A DNA stretch of 64,000 nt from Paramacrobiotus metropolitanus (taxonomy: Eukaryota > Tardigrada > Eutardigrada > Parachela > Macrobiotidae): assembly GCF_019649055.1 (NCBI RefSeq), contig NW_026570289.1:496001-560000 (forward strand). Reading direction: 5' to 3'. Below the pieces are notes generated by a model. The model was given only the letters and a program-made list of their open reading frames with translations, was not told the DNA's origin and searched no databases. The position numbers and the translations under genes are program-made. Below are positions 33,610-44,741 of the stretch, piece by piece. Each line of letters opens with the position of its first letter. Position 1 is the first letter of the stretch.

Positions 33610-34209
33610 TGTGAAAACGTAAAAATAATAAATCGTAGAAAGAGGAGGAACAATCGAATAAAATCAGTGCCAGAAAGCTTGAAAACCCGAAGTGCGGATA
33701 AAAAGCACAACAGAGAATCTGAGCTGGCACCGACACCGGAAATGCAGAATTCACTGAGCGCACTACCTGGCGGTTGACAGGCGACAAGTGGATTTTTGAA
33801 AATCTGTACGCACTTTGATTGTTTACCTTAAATCACACAGAATACCAATTGTTTAACCAAGATTTTACAAAATACCACCTCAAAAACCAGATTTTAATAC
33901 AAAATATAAATCTTAACGATTAAAAGGACACGAAGAAGGGAAACTGAAGTCAAAACACGCGGCTGGGAAATATTCAGAACACAGACCGGAAACTGCGCAG
34001 TTTCCGATAGCATTGCCATATCAGGGCGGCTGGCAAGTGACAGAATGCCGCATCGCAAGCACAGAAAATATCAGCTGTTTATTCATAAAAAGCGAAGAAC
34101 CCAACAATATTTATCCTTTCGTGGTGACGGGTTTTCTGTTTTCATTTTATTACTAGCTTTTATTTCATTCTTCTGAATTTTATTTTAACCTTTCAATCAT
34201 CTGAGCACC
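33610..34209. other. Divergent intergenic region between ORFs E and D
   Basis: About 600 bp separate the minus-strand ORF E start from the plus-strand ORF D start. It is AT-rich; a T-rich leader precedes ORF D. A bidirectional promoter is possible but no motif is certain. Confidence 0.4.
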
Positions 34210-35492
34210 ATGTCCGGACAGCCTGTGGGGCCAGCTGGAGAGCCACTACCATCACCCGAAACGGATGCGATTGAACATGTTCGTTATTGGAAGGAGCGAA
34301 CTCGCGAATCAATCCAGTTTGCCATGGCGGAGCCTTTGACAGCGAAGGAAACCACGCAAAGCCGTCGACAACTGGCGATGCATACCGCAGCCCACGCCTG
34401 CATTCTGGAGGCAGATATTTGTGGTTTTTACGTGGATATGGCTTCCGTCAAACGGTTTATCATTGACATGCACGACGACTTCACCGCTGATCGAGTGGAT
34501 TTTTCCTCGGCGATGCGATCAACGCCGGAATTCTGCTGAAAAAGATGTCGCGCGATGGGCGCTTCGTTCTCGAAGTGGCCGAAGTGGTGCATAAGAACCG
34601 CGATCCCGAAGTGAAAGTGATCGACACATATGGAAAATTTCGTCGAATGATTCGTGCTGTCCTGTATCATGGCCGATATGCAATGTCACGGGCCGAGATC
34701 CAGCATTGGGCCTGCACGTACGACGTACAGCTCGAAGATCGCGATTACTGGCTCGAGCGAGGACTGCGCCGACTGGTGAAGGAAAAGCACGTCATCGTGG
34801 TCTACGGAAATTTGTTGGTCGACAGTTGCATCGACCTGTGGCTGCGGAGCATCCGGGGATGCTGCCTTTGCCATTTGCTTAGCGGTTTATACCTTTATCG
34901 GTTCGTTAACCGCACGTGCACTACAATCACCAAATTATTTACAGATGTGGAAATGGGCATTATGAAGGTCGTAATCAACGGAAGAGAAACCGAGCAACAT
35001 ATGACAGATTGCAGTTTTGGTTTCGTGGGAGAGGATGTTGATTTAGTCGTTGATGGCGTCATGGAGCGTCTGGACGCGATTGAACCCTCGAAGAATAACA
35101 CAACTGACAAGAATTTGGTAATCCGGGCCAGCAAGGACGCGCGAATTGAAAGAGAGCCAATTATCACTCTCACTCAGCTGAAAGCCAGGGGCGGCCGTCC
35201 TAAATACGTTCCCCGATCGAAAAATGCGGATACCGAAAAGAAAAACCAGAAGACCAGGGAGAAGGCTGAAAAACTTGGCGCTGAAGTGAGCGCTGCTGAA
35301 CCGGATGCCATCGATAAATTACTACAGCAGGTTGAGCGCGAAAAAGATATTATGGACAACTGCAAAGCGCTGGTAAACACGCTGAAGGCACGAGCGACGA
35401 TGGATGCCAAACACATCGCATACATCCGCGAGGCGCTGGAGCAGCGTCTAAATAACTTGAAAATCGCCAAGGATAAACTGGATTTAGACTGA
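34210..35492 (+). CDS. Accessory ORF D, antisense to the element, one frameshift
   Basis: Two adjoining frames, 34210-34539 (109 aa, ATG) and 34545-35492 (315 aa). The second frame is open upstream of its ATG and reads sensibly back to about 34500, where a run of five T marks the likely frame break, so one protein of about 425 codons is likely. It has a Lys/Glu-rich C-terminal coiled-coil (about 35220-35490) and a middle RRMIRAVLYHGRYAMSRAEIQ...WLERGLRRLVKEKHVIVVYG that could be a winged-helix-like unit; this is only an impression. It is the sole accessory gene on the strand opposite to gag-pol, so it needs its own promoter. No family is recognised. Confidence 0.6.
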
Positions 35493-35929
35493 ACGGCGAT
35501 GTTGTAATACGCGTTGTTTTTCCCGCAGCTGTCTAATAGTTGTGCTCCGAAATTCAGCCGACTGTTATTTCTTCCGTTTAATCTCACTCCTGTTGGTTTT
35601 ATAATTCTCATTCATACAGATTCTCATATAGTCGTTAATTGTGCTGGTCGGACAGATTTGTTTTAATCCGGGATTAATTTTGGATTTATGTAGCATTTTA
35701 ATAACTGCAATAAAATCGGTGTAACAGTAGCGCGCGATCGTAACTACAGTAAATTCCGGTGTAGAATGACAAATTAACAGTTTAAAATCAAATACCACAC
35801 CCGCAACCGTGAATGAAATGCTAAAAACAATTCTAATATTCCATCAGGGGAATAAAGCTACAAAAATCACCAAAGAAAAGAAAAAGAATGTAGGGAAACT
35901 TTTAAAACTTGCAAAATTTGTATTCACGC

Positions 35930-36006
35930 AGGATTGAACCTTGCATCTAGGTGGACAACTTAATCCTGCTCTTGCCCATACGCTAGCATGGCTATACCAC
36001 ATTTTA
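35930..36006 (-). ncRNA. tRNA-like unit 1
   Basis: Box A-like TGGTATAGCC and box B GGTTCAATCC lie in minus orientation. The T5 run is 45 nt downstream (35881-35885). The acceptor stem is poor (3 bp). Confidence 0.5.
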
Positions 36007-36214
36007 CTTTTAATTTGGCAATCACTAAAGGCGCTGTACTACGAAAATTCACAATACAACGAGAATTCACCACCATAGCCGCGGATGGGTTTTAAAATTT
36101 CATCATCACCATGGCTATAAAATTCACTCCGACAACGGGAATATTTTCACAATAGTGGCAATAAAAATATGGAAACCAAAAAGTAAGGTTTCAGAAAATG
36201 CGAATTATTTGCAA

Positions 36215-36289
36215 AGGGTTTCGAACCCGCAACCTTCATTGCACCTGTTGTTGTGGTTCAACGGTTCAGAGCACTACGCCACAACAATC
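36215..36289 (-). ncRNA. tRNA-like unit 2
   Basis: Box A TGGCGTAGTGC and box B GGTTCGAAACC. The ends ATTGTTG and AAATAAT pair over six positions including one G-T. The T5 run is about 33 nt downstream. Confidence 0.6.
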
Positions 36290-36419
36290 TACGACGTTAA
36301 ACTTTTAATTCGCTCATCGGGACTGATCGGAAAATTACTGATTTCAAAGCCAACACAATACTGCATATTAATATAAAAATATAAAACCCAAAAAGGAGGT
36401 TTTAAATTAAACGAACTAA

Positions 36420-36498
36420 CTTTCAGGGATTTGAACTCTAGACTTTGTAAGAAGCGGGTCGGTATGGATTGTCAGTCTAGCCACTACGCCACAAGTTG
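36420..36498 (-). ncRNA. tRNA-like unit 3
   Basis: Box A is a perfect TGGCGTAGTGG and box B is AGTTCAAATCC. The ends CAACTTG and AAAGTTA pair over five positions. The T5 run is about 25 nt downstream. Confidence 0.6.
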
Positions 36499-36696
36499 CT
36501 CTACGTTAAAACCAGGTTAGATTTAACACCGGAAGCGCCATGTCGTGTATATTTATTCAGACTGCAAAAAGGCACTGAGCGGCCTGTAAATTGCTCTTCC
36601 CGTTAATCGGAAAATCCAGAATTTGGGCACAACTTCCTCCACAAAAGTACAAAAATATAGGACAGAAAAATGTAGTTTTAAACATGCAACATGCAA

Positions 36697-36778
36697 CCCT
36701 GAGATTCGAACCGAGACATTAAGGAGGTAGTACATGAAACGAACGGCCATCATTCATAGCCACTGAACTACGAAGTCA
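36697..36778 (-). ncRNA. tRNA-like unit 4
   Basis: Box A TAGTTCAGTGG and box B GGTTCGAATCT. The T5 run is about 27 nt downstream (36666-36670). Confidence 0.55.
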
Positions 36779-36959
36779 TTCGAATGCAAGGAAACACACG
36801 ACCGTATACAATGGCAAGCATCGAGTGTGCATACAATTTTACGCCCAGCTCTTTGAGTTTAATTCTGATATTCTGGAAACTACTGTCAAAACTTTTCCCA
36901 AGGCGAAAACAGAAATAGAGAATGAAAAAAGTAAGTTTCTCAGAAAATGCAAATTAGCT

Positions 36960-37038
36960 GTAAGGGACCTGAACCCGAAACCTTTTAATTTCCCCGTTGC
37001 TGTAGTTCAACAGATCTTCCTACTACACTACGGAATTA
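36960..37038 (-). ncRNA. tRNA-like unit 5
   Basis: Box A TAGTGTAGTAGG and box B GGTTCAGGTCC. A CTGT/ACAG stem sits in the anticodon position. The T6 run is about 30 nt downstream. Confidence 0.55.
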
Positions 37039-37172
37039 TCTACGGCGAAACGTTTGAATTCACACATCGGAGGGGAGCATAAAATTACAACGGTCAACAG
37101 CAATGCATATTCGATGTTATTACAACAAAATAAAACCCAAAAAGGAGGTTTTAAGAAATGTGCATTACTTGT

Positions 37173-37250
37173 AGGGTTTTCGAACCCAAGGCCCTAAATT
37201 GACCGGGTGATCGCGGAAATTGGCCGCTCAACCACTACACTACGACGTCC
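37173..37250 (-). ncRNA. tRNA-like unit 6
   Basis: Box A TAGTGTAGTGG and box B GGTTCGAAAACC. A GCGG/CCGC stem closes a 7-nt loop (CCAATTT) in the anticodon position, without T33. The T5 run is about 30 nt downstream. Confidence 0.6.
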
Positions 37251-37413
37251 TACGGCAAAAGAACAAAATCCGAACGATAAGGGTTGTACATCTGTGCGCC
37301 GCTGATTGAAAATTAATAGGAAATTGACGGTATCACACCGAATATGTAAGTACAACAAAGTGCAACAATTTAGACACGAAAAAGAAGGTTTTAAGAAAAC
37401 GCTTTTAAATTTT

Positions 37414-37498
37414 TAGGGATTGGAACCCAGGACCAGCAACAGGTAAACGGATTCGCCTGGTATTGTCCACTTTACTAGACCACTCGACTACAAGAGTC
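37414..37498 (-). ncRNA. tRNA-like unit 7 (Ser/Leu type)
   Basis: Box A TAGTCGAGTGGTCTAG resembles tRNA-Ser/Leu and box B is GGTTCCAATCC. The longer body leaves room for a variable arm. The T5 run is about 30 nt downstream. Confidence 0.6.
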
Positions 37499-37664
37499 AT
37501 CGACGATAATACTGCGAATAACACTGGATGCAATGTCAGCATTTGTATCAACACCTCTCAACAGCGACTCGTGTAATATTCCTAGAGTTAAGCCCCGTAA
37601 GTAGAAACACAACGATTCACAAAATAGAAACAAAAAAGAGGGGTATTTACAAAATCGCATTTTT

Positions 37665-37733
37665 GTGTGGACTCGAACCTCCGATCAGCCATGACGAAGC
37701 AACGGAAGCCACTACTATACCAGCGGGGTCGCC
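37665..37733 (-). ncRNA. tRNA-like unit 8
   Basis: Box A TGGTATAGTAGTGG and box B GGTTCGAGTCC. The acceptor ends do not pair well. The T6 run is about 28 nt downstream (37632-37637). Confidence 0.55.
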
Positions 37734-38278
37734 CTACACAAAAATCCCTAAAAACGGCAGCGCCAAAGGCGAATACTAACAGTAGTCAGTATGCCTGTGA
37801 CCTACCCACCCAAGTGACCAGCTGCATGAAAACCCACACAACGTCCCAACGGAAGTGTAGTCTCGTGCGGTCGTACGTTACACTGTTCCGAAATTACCGA
37901 CAGACAGCACCGACGGTGACTACTTAGACTTTATTAAATTCGCACTCTGCATAATGAATAACCAAATAAACTCGGCACGGAACCAAACGCAAAATCGATA
38001 CTGCCCAAACCGTACACAACTAACACAATCAAACAAAAACTGAACCTAAAAATGATCAAACACATCCGACACGAATAACACGGCGGAAAAACTAAAAGAT
38101 CAATAATGTCCATAATATGAGATCAACCAGTGCAAATGCCATCAAAAGAATAAGAAGTAAAAGAATAAAGGTGCCTAAAATCCGTACGCTTGAGGGACAT
38201 TACACACTCTCCATTCACAAAACACTGGACTTTTACTGCGCGAAATCCGCCTCTGAAAGTTCATCTAAGGGCGCCATA
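37734..38278. other. No recognisable gene
   Basis: AT-rich DNA between the tRNA-like array and accessory ORF C. Nothing is supported. Confidence 0.4.
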
Positions 38279-38461
38279 TCACAGGGTTTTCGGAGGGAGC
38301 TTGGACACGGCCTCCTTGACAGCAATTCTGCCACGCTCAAAACGCTGCTGGGCTTCTGTGCGCTCGGCCATCTTCTGCGCCACAATCTCCGTCCATGCCG
38401 TGACACGGTTCTCCAGCGCCTGCTTGGCCGCTTTCTTCTTCTCGTTAGCCGGCGGTGACAT
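38279..38461 (-). CDS. Accessory ORF C: small charged helical protein
   Basis: 60 residues from ATG 38459-38461: MSPPANEKKKAAKQALENR, then a Glu/Arg/Ala-rich helix to KLPPKTL. It shares the MSPPA start and a similar upstream context with ORF E, possibly a duplicated start region. No family is recognised. Confidence 0.45.
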   Translation of the reverse strand: MSPPANEKKKAAKQALENRVTAWTEIVAQKMAERTEAQQRFERGRIAVKEAVSKLPPKTL

Positions 38462-39048
38462 AGTGATTAAGAGATGGTGATTATTTCTTAAATTCCTCTG
38501 GACAAAGTCCATGCAGCTAAATTTAGCGGAATAAAACACAGAAAACTGTAAACGATTAAATTTTAACAAAAGTACCAACTAGGATACATTCAGATTACGA
38601 TTCTGACAACCGTCCACGCTGGCGACCGCATGCTTCGTAACCAGCGAAGTCCATCAAATGAGAGTGCCACCCGGCGGTGGGCCTGCCGTCAATTCTTTGC
38701 AGCACAGCTATATTTCCATTTACTTTGAAACTATTTTAATTTATTCCACCATTCACAAAGAGATATAAGGATATACAGCAGTACCTGAAAATTATAGAAC
38801 CACCGCATAATTCACAGAAAACAAAGCCCCAACGATCAGGCTTATCACAACTGTTGAGAGGAGCAAACAGCGCTCATTCTGAGGATTACAACGCAGCGGC
38901 TGTAAAATTATTCACTAGAAGCGTGCTGAGTCATTATTAAAACGCGCAGAAAAGGACAAAGCAGCAAGAGATTTAAACAAAAAGAGCCCATACAGTTTAA
39001 ATCATCAAGCCGTAATCTGACACGCAAACGGCCGATCGGCAAAAATCC

Positions 39049-39651
39049 TCACTTCCAATAGCTGTAGGGAATGCCAGGCAGAGAGTGGCGCTGCACAACG
39101 ATGTGCTTACGTTTCTTCTTCGGTTTCTGATCGGAGCCGAAGTCTTCATCCACCCACAGCATATCCACGTGCAAGACCTTGACTGGATCCAGAATGTCCA
39201 GCTTGTTCTCTGCCCACCAGTCAGCAAGATCCGAGTCAGGCCCTTTCCAGTCCTCGAGATTGCCAGATCCCCAGATATTCGGGATTGGTTCGTCAGCTTC
39301 AACAGCTGGTTCAGCTGCCTGTTAAAGCTCAGGCTCAGACCATCGAATACGACCGCAGGTACCTGGGCCAAAATTCTCGCAGTCGACGCAACAGAGTTCC
39401 TCCTCCATGCGCATTTTCTCTTCAGCTCTTTCGGCCTCTGCACGGCGGCGGCGTGTGCGCGGAGATTCCGGTCTAGGAGGCATCGGGGAAAGACCCAGAT
39501 CAGCACGGATGCGATCCGCTGCAGCACGGCAAACTAAAGTATCAGGCCCAGGCCAGATTCCGCTACGGACGTAGAAAAACTCCGTTCGATCCGCACGGAT
39601 TCTGTCCTCCTCATAATTAACCAACATCTCAAATTCTTCAGGTTTTTCCAC
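39049..39651 (-). CDS. Accessory ORF B with NLS-like tail, one internal TAA
   Basis: A 200-codon frame from ATG 39649-39651, broken only by TAA at 39322-39324, which is followed by CAG. Before the stop: Arg/Glu-rich with CVDCENFGPGTC. After it: acidic and Trp-rich (PIPNIWGSGNLEDWKG, DLADWWAENK), then PKKKRK, which looks like a classical nuclear localisation signal, and an end PGIPYSYWK. Coherent composition past the stop suggests that the full frame was recently coding. No family is recognised. Confidence 0.5.
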
Positions 39652-40472
39652 TAAAATTGACAGAGGAGCAAAGTCAAGATCTGGACTTATTCACAAAGGC
39701 ATACGGCATGCAATTATCACAAATCAAATACAGTAAATACCATAGTGGCTTAGTCTCAGAAATAGGCGGAGCTCGACACACTTACATCGCAGCTCCTCCG
39801 CATGCTCGTCGGAAATGATACGGCCGAAACTACCCTTGTAACTAAAAGGGCCTTTGAATTAGTCCATCTTTAAAACCGAGTGGATAGAAGCTTAAACTTA
39901 CACCAAAAGTCTAAATTTAGAATTTCGCAAAAGCGCGAGCGAAAGTCAACTGACAAGTCTGAACAAGAAAAGTGCTGATACACTGTAGCCAACCGGAAAC
40001 AGCTATGTGCAGTCAGACGGCCACTGCCCTAACATTTGACTACATACAGGCGGTCAGCACGACGACAGGAATGTTTACATTTGAAAGCATAGGAATATCA
40101 GTTTTTCTTGTGAGAACTATAAGATTTAGACTTTTGCAATTATCTGAATCATTTCCGCGGAATTTTCACCAAATTCTGTTTTGAACAACCGGATTGAAGT
40201 ACTCTTCCGCTATTTATTGCTAGGCTGCTAATTTTATATCCCACAAGGCCAACAACGGTAAGCCAATTCGTAGAAGGATATGCATACTGTGAAACAGTGC
40301 CAAAGGGCCAATTGTAGAAATCTGACAGATAAAAGGCTGTACAGAAGCTTAAAAACTAAGGAAGAGGCCTGTCATTTCGAACTGCGTGAAACTCTACATC
40401 GTAGTAAAACGTGGTGCATAAAAGAGAACATACAGAACAGCCAACTAAATGCTGTGCTTAAAAGGGAACTCG
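39652..40472. other. No recognisable gene
   Basis: Frames here are shadows or lack features. Nothing is supported. Confidence 0.4.
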
Positions 40473-41306
40473 TTACACAGCTGCGCCCATGTTATCATCA
40501 TTGTCATCACGGCGCGGGCGGTGACGTTTGGCGATCGGAGCATCCAGCTTGCCCGGGCCGCGTTTCTCCTGTCCTTCCGCCAAGAGCCAACGGACTTTCA
40601 ATTCCTGCCTTTTTCGACCAGGTGAGCGTTGCTGAACAGCATCCAAGCGTTGATAATAACGTTGCTCCGCTTCCAATCGTAAGTCTTCGTCAATCATCGA
40701 AACATCATCCTGAATATGCTGATTGTAGACGTCCACCAACGTGACAATGGCTCCACGGTCACCAATCTCTCCCGGATGATAATTCAAAGCAGTGAGAAAT
40801 TCCACTGGGTTCCGCACGACATTAATACCATAGTTCCGTCGGAGCTCGCAGACAATCTGCCCAATGAGCCATCCTTGTCGGAAGTCCACCCGCAGGTATC
40901 GAAGTAAAGCATAGTGGGCATCTTTTGACAGGTTCAGAGTGTGGACAAAGCGGTTATATTTGTCCACCATCATCTGCGAACCATTGTGAAAAATCTTGCC
41001 ACGGAAACGCAGACGAGTATCCGGATGCAATTCCACATATTCAGCATCTGGACTATAATGAGAACGTTGCAGACCCGAAGGAGGAATGTAGCTCTCCGCT
41101 CCACGAGCATAATCATACGGAGATGGCCGAAGGCCACAATCCACCATACGCGTCGACCATTCGAATGTTGGTTCTGGCCATCCAACATGAGGATCAGGAT
41201 TCTCTGGCGGCGGAATGTCCGCTTCAACTTGCACCGAATCCTCCGAGGAACTCGTGATATCCTCATGCTGATAGGAAGGATGCGACGGCACTTTTGGACG
41301 ATGCAT
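40473..41306 (-). CDS. Accessory ORF A, 277 residues
   Basis: An intact frame directly downstream of INT. The N-terminus is acidic and Pro-rich (SSSEDSVQVEADIPPPENP). The middle looks folded (FRGKIFHNGSQMMVDKYNRF, DAHYALLRYLRVDFRQGWL, NPVEFLTALNYHPGEIGDRG). The C-terminus is basic (AKRHRPRRD). It is the best-preserved accessory gene. I recognise no family; a Gag-like or DNA-binding role would be guesswork. Confidence 0.6.
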   Translation of the reverse strand: MHRPKVPSHPSYQHEDITSSSEDSVQVEADIPPPENPDPHVGWPEPTFEWSTRMVDCGLRPSPYDYARGAESYIPPSGLQRSHYSPDAEYVELHPDTRLRFRGKIFHNGSQMMVDKYNRFVHTLNLSKDAHYALLRYLRVDFRQGWLIGQIVCELRRNYGINVVRNPVEFLTALNYHPGEIGDRGAIVTLVDVYNQHIQDDVSMIDEDLRLEAEQRYYQRLDAVQQRSPGRKRQELKVRWLLAEGQEKRGPGKLDAPIAKRHRPRRDDNDDNMGAAV

Positions 41307-41661
41307 TACAGCGGTATATCAGAAATTATCAGCCGTAAAATCAGTGTAGAGAAGAAGCAAATTCGCACAAGACTGAGAGCGAATTAATAAATGACACTGA
41401 TCTTTGCAGGTAAAAATCGCTTTTGTGGCCAGCTAAAGGCAGCTTTTCTACGCAGCTGATATGCAGGAGGAGCAGCGAACGCTACTACGTCACTGCGGAC
41501 TGTCCATTGGCGACTATGCACACTCAATCTGTACGTACAAATAATTTTTGGGAATTTTCCAGATAATTTAATGCAGTAGAGAATAAAAATTTCAAGTCTT
41601 AAAATTCAAAAATAAAATAAAATAAAATAAATGTACAAATTTACACGGCCGCTCGGCCTCT

Positions 41662-44015
41662 TTAATCATTATTACATAAAGTACAAATCCGGGAAAACTT
41701 CGTTAAGTCCGATTTCATCTCTGGCCAAAAGAATCGCAGGGTTTTATACAAGTACTCATACGGCGTAATAGCACTACAATATTTGTGCAATAAACGGCGG
41801 TGCACTGATTCAGCCACTATCTTACGCCATTGAAACGGGATCAGAATTTTTGGAATTCTTTTTGGAATGTCGCCTTTTTCACCATAATGGCAAATAATGC
41901 CGTTTATTTTTAGTACAAGGGGAAGGTGCCAGGCAGCATACGGGGATTCCTCTAAGGTACAGTCTCCGTCAACAACGGCGTCCCACAACATCATGTCACT
42001 GCACTCCAGCTGGCGATACTTCCAGAATTCCTGCTTGTCTAAGGCATTATCGGATATTACGCCCTGAGGCCAGAACTGCTCAATTGGACGTGCCCAAGCT
42101 GGGGCTGGAAGAATTCTGTCTTCTACGATAGGCGGCGAAGTCTTCATTGGCTGTTGCAGCCCGATCTCCATTGCATTACAGGTGATTAACGGAATATCAC
42201 TGGCCACTGGCTCCACTGATTTAGATTGGCCCCTTCCCGGCTGGGATACATTCAGAATAAGCGGATCTTTATTACTTGTGGCCATACGCTTCTTAACATC
42301 AACCGACGGGTCTCTTTTACGCTTTTTATCATTCATTTGATTTACCAGTCTCTCGACAGGCTTGACCACACGCCCGGAGCGAGTCTTTAAAAGCGGAACC
42401 GCCTCCATCTGACTGTCCAAGTATTCTGCGTACTCAGCATCAAGGCGCGACGATGCTGAATCAACGGACGGAACCACCGGCGGCGGCGCGGGTGCCTCAA
42501 CTAATTCATCAGGGCATTCCTTTTCCACACAGTCGAGCAATTTCGGTAGGTGCTCATCTTGCAGGATAGTATCGACATCGCAAAAATTATACGGCTTTAG
42601 GCGGCTGACATGGACTGTGTCAGTTTTGACGTTCCCACGCCTATTACTCTTAACTACGTAATGCACTGGCCCTGACTGACGAACAATTTCCCATCCAGCA
42701 GCCCAACGGGGCATAAGGGATGGATTTTTCCCCACTTTCCGATGTAATACGTACACCAAGACTTGATCTCCGGCTTTATACGTAGCGTGTGAGATATTCG
42801 AATCATATCGTATTTTATCTTTTAGTTTATGGCGAAACTCCTCTGCGTTTACTAAGTCCAAAGCCTCACCGAGGCCACGCTGCATTTGCTGTACATAGAC
42901 GTGAGCGGGAATCACGAAATCCTCTTCAAATGGCAGGAAGTTATTCAACGGTAAGCGCATCTCGGTGCCGTGCATCATGAAGAATGGTGTGCGTCCCGTT
43001 CTCTCCACAACCTTACTGTTAAAGGCAGCACAGAGGGCTGTAAGGAAGATATCCCAGTCACTTTGTTGTTCATTGACATACTTCGCTAATGCCTTTTTGA
43101 TTTCTCCTACGCGTTTCTCAACAAGTCCAATGCCCTGCTGGTGGCCTGACGCCATCGGTGCGTGAGCAACACCAGCGAGAGCGAGAAGCTCCCGAAACAT
43201 TTCAGACATGAAATTACTGCCGCGGTCTGAAGTGAGGTGTACAGGCATACCAAAGACCGTGAGAATACGACGATAAAAGAACAACGCCAATGTGGCGGCA
43301 TCATTTCTCTCAACTGCCTCTGCAACTATATATTTGCTTCTATAATCCACTGCAATAATAATGTTTTTATTTCCAGATTCCGTCGTTGGGAGGGCCGGGG
43401 CAACATCAATTGCCCAAGCTAACCGAGGAGGAACGGTCGGGTTTGACTGTAGAGCGCCGGCCGGAGCCGTGGCAAGAGGATTTTGTGCAAGGCACGCTGG
43501 GCAAGAGACACAATAGTTTTTAACAGACTCGAACATACGGGGCCAATAAAAATACTTGTACATTCGTTTATAGGTGGCTTAAACTCCCAAGTGTGCCGCT
43601 AATGGTGAGTCATGATTATCCTGAAGGAATTGTAACCGCCAATGCACGGGCACATACATGCAATAATAAATCTTCCGGTTTAATTCAAACTTGTAGTATA
43701 CGACGCCCTGTTTCACCACAAACTTGTTTAGATGTAATTTCTCATGCTCTGACATCTTTTCCTTTTTGTTTTCTAGGAGCAATCGCCATCGGACAATCCG
43801 TGCATCTCGAGACTGCTCCTCGGCCCAGTGTGAGGCTTTGTCATCCGTAATCAACTTTTGAACTTTATCGGCGTCAAAGGCTTGCATATCATCTTGAGAG
43901 ACCGCCTTCACCTCGGCCAACATCATTTCAAACCGGACATCAACATAATCTCTCTCCAAAACCGCAAAGCAACACTCAATCACCGCTGCATCACCGGCAA
44001 AAGGGTAAGTTTGCC
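41662..44015 (-). CDS. Integrase with an extra C-terminal H2C2 module, one internal TAA
   Basis: The frame runs from the breakpoint near 44015 to 41662, with TAA at 43579-43581. The N-terminal zinc-binding domain spans the stop (YVPVHWRLQFLQDNHDSPLAAHLGV, then YKYFYWPRM and CVSCPAC). The catalytic core has WAIDVAP, LTSDRGSN and GLVEKRVGE (D, D, E). A GPY-like module follows (MPRWAAGWEIVRQSGPVHYVV...VHVSRLKPY), then a disordered part. The C-terminus ends in a second H2C2-like unit (IPFQWRKIVAESVHRRLLHKY, RFFWPEMKSDL, CTLCNND). It would insert the element DNA. Confidence 0.85.
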
Positions 44016-44741
44016 GGTCACACGGTTGACCAGTTCGGTATCAGCACGGATCCAGAAAAAATCCAGGCGGTAAAGGAATTCGGCCCTATAAAAGACAAAA
44101 AGGATATACTGCGCTTCCTGGGCATGGTAGGATATTATCGCCAATTTATTAAGAACTTTCAAGAAATCGCTGAGCCGCTTCAGAAATTAATTCCTAAAAA
44201 AGTCACCTTCGAATGGGGAACAGATCAGTGCCGTGCAGTCGAACAGCTAAAGGAGGCCTTGGTGACGGCGCCGGTCTTGGCCCGTTATGATCCAGAGGCT
44301 TTGTCGCGGGTCGTCGTCGATGCTAGCACTATTGCTGTCGGGGCAGTACTTATGCAGTGCCCGCGGAATAAACCGACTGATGTGCCGACGAACTGGCGTC
44401 CTATCGCATATTTAAGCCGCAAGTTGACTGAGACACAGAAAAGATTGTATTTCCCTACTGAGCTTGAGGCTTATGCGGTTATATGTGCCTTAAAAAAATG
44501 GAAATACTATCTTTCAGACTATCAGTTCGAAGTCCAAACTGATCACCAGGCGCTGGTCTTTCTCAATAATATGCGTGATGCCGCTGGCCGCCTCGGGCGC
44601 TGGGCGTTGTATATCCAGCAATTTAACACTAAACCTGTTCACATACCTGGCAAAGAGAACGTAATTGCTGACGCCTTGAGCAGAAATCCAGGAGAACAAC
44701 TGGAACCCGACTCGGATGACTCTGATATTGAGTTTGATTAT
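44016..44741 (+). CDS. Inverted RNase H segment of pol
   Basis: This plus-strand block encodes the RT connection and RNase H: DPEKIQAVKEF, LRFLGMVGYYRQFI, VTFEWG, then RNase H with VVVDAS (Asp), PTELEAYA (Glu), VQTDHQAL (Asp) and VIADALSR (Asp), a full DEDD set. Gag, PR, RT and INT lie on the other strand, so this roughly 726-bp piece is inverted in place. It breaks off where RT (minus, 44742 upward) stops at the last palm strand before its GH motif, and resumes inside the spacer before INT. RNase H would remove RNA from the hybrid during reverse transcription. Confidence 0.88.

Noticed and set aside
40280-41387. Several plus-strand frames over accessory ORF A
   Set aside because: They are shadows of the 277-residue minus-strand frame and lack coherent composition.
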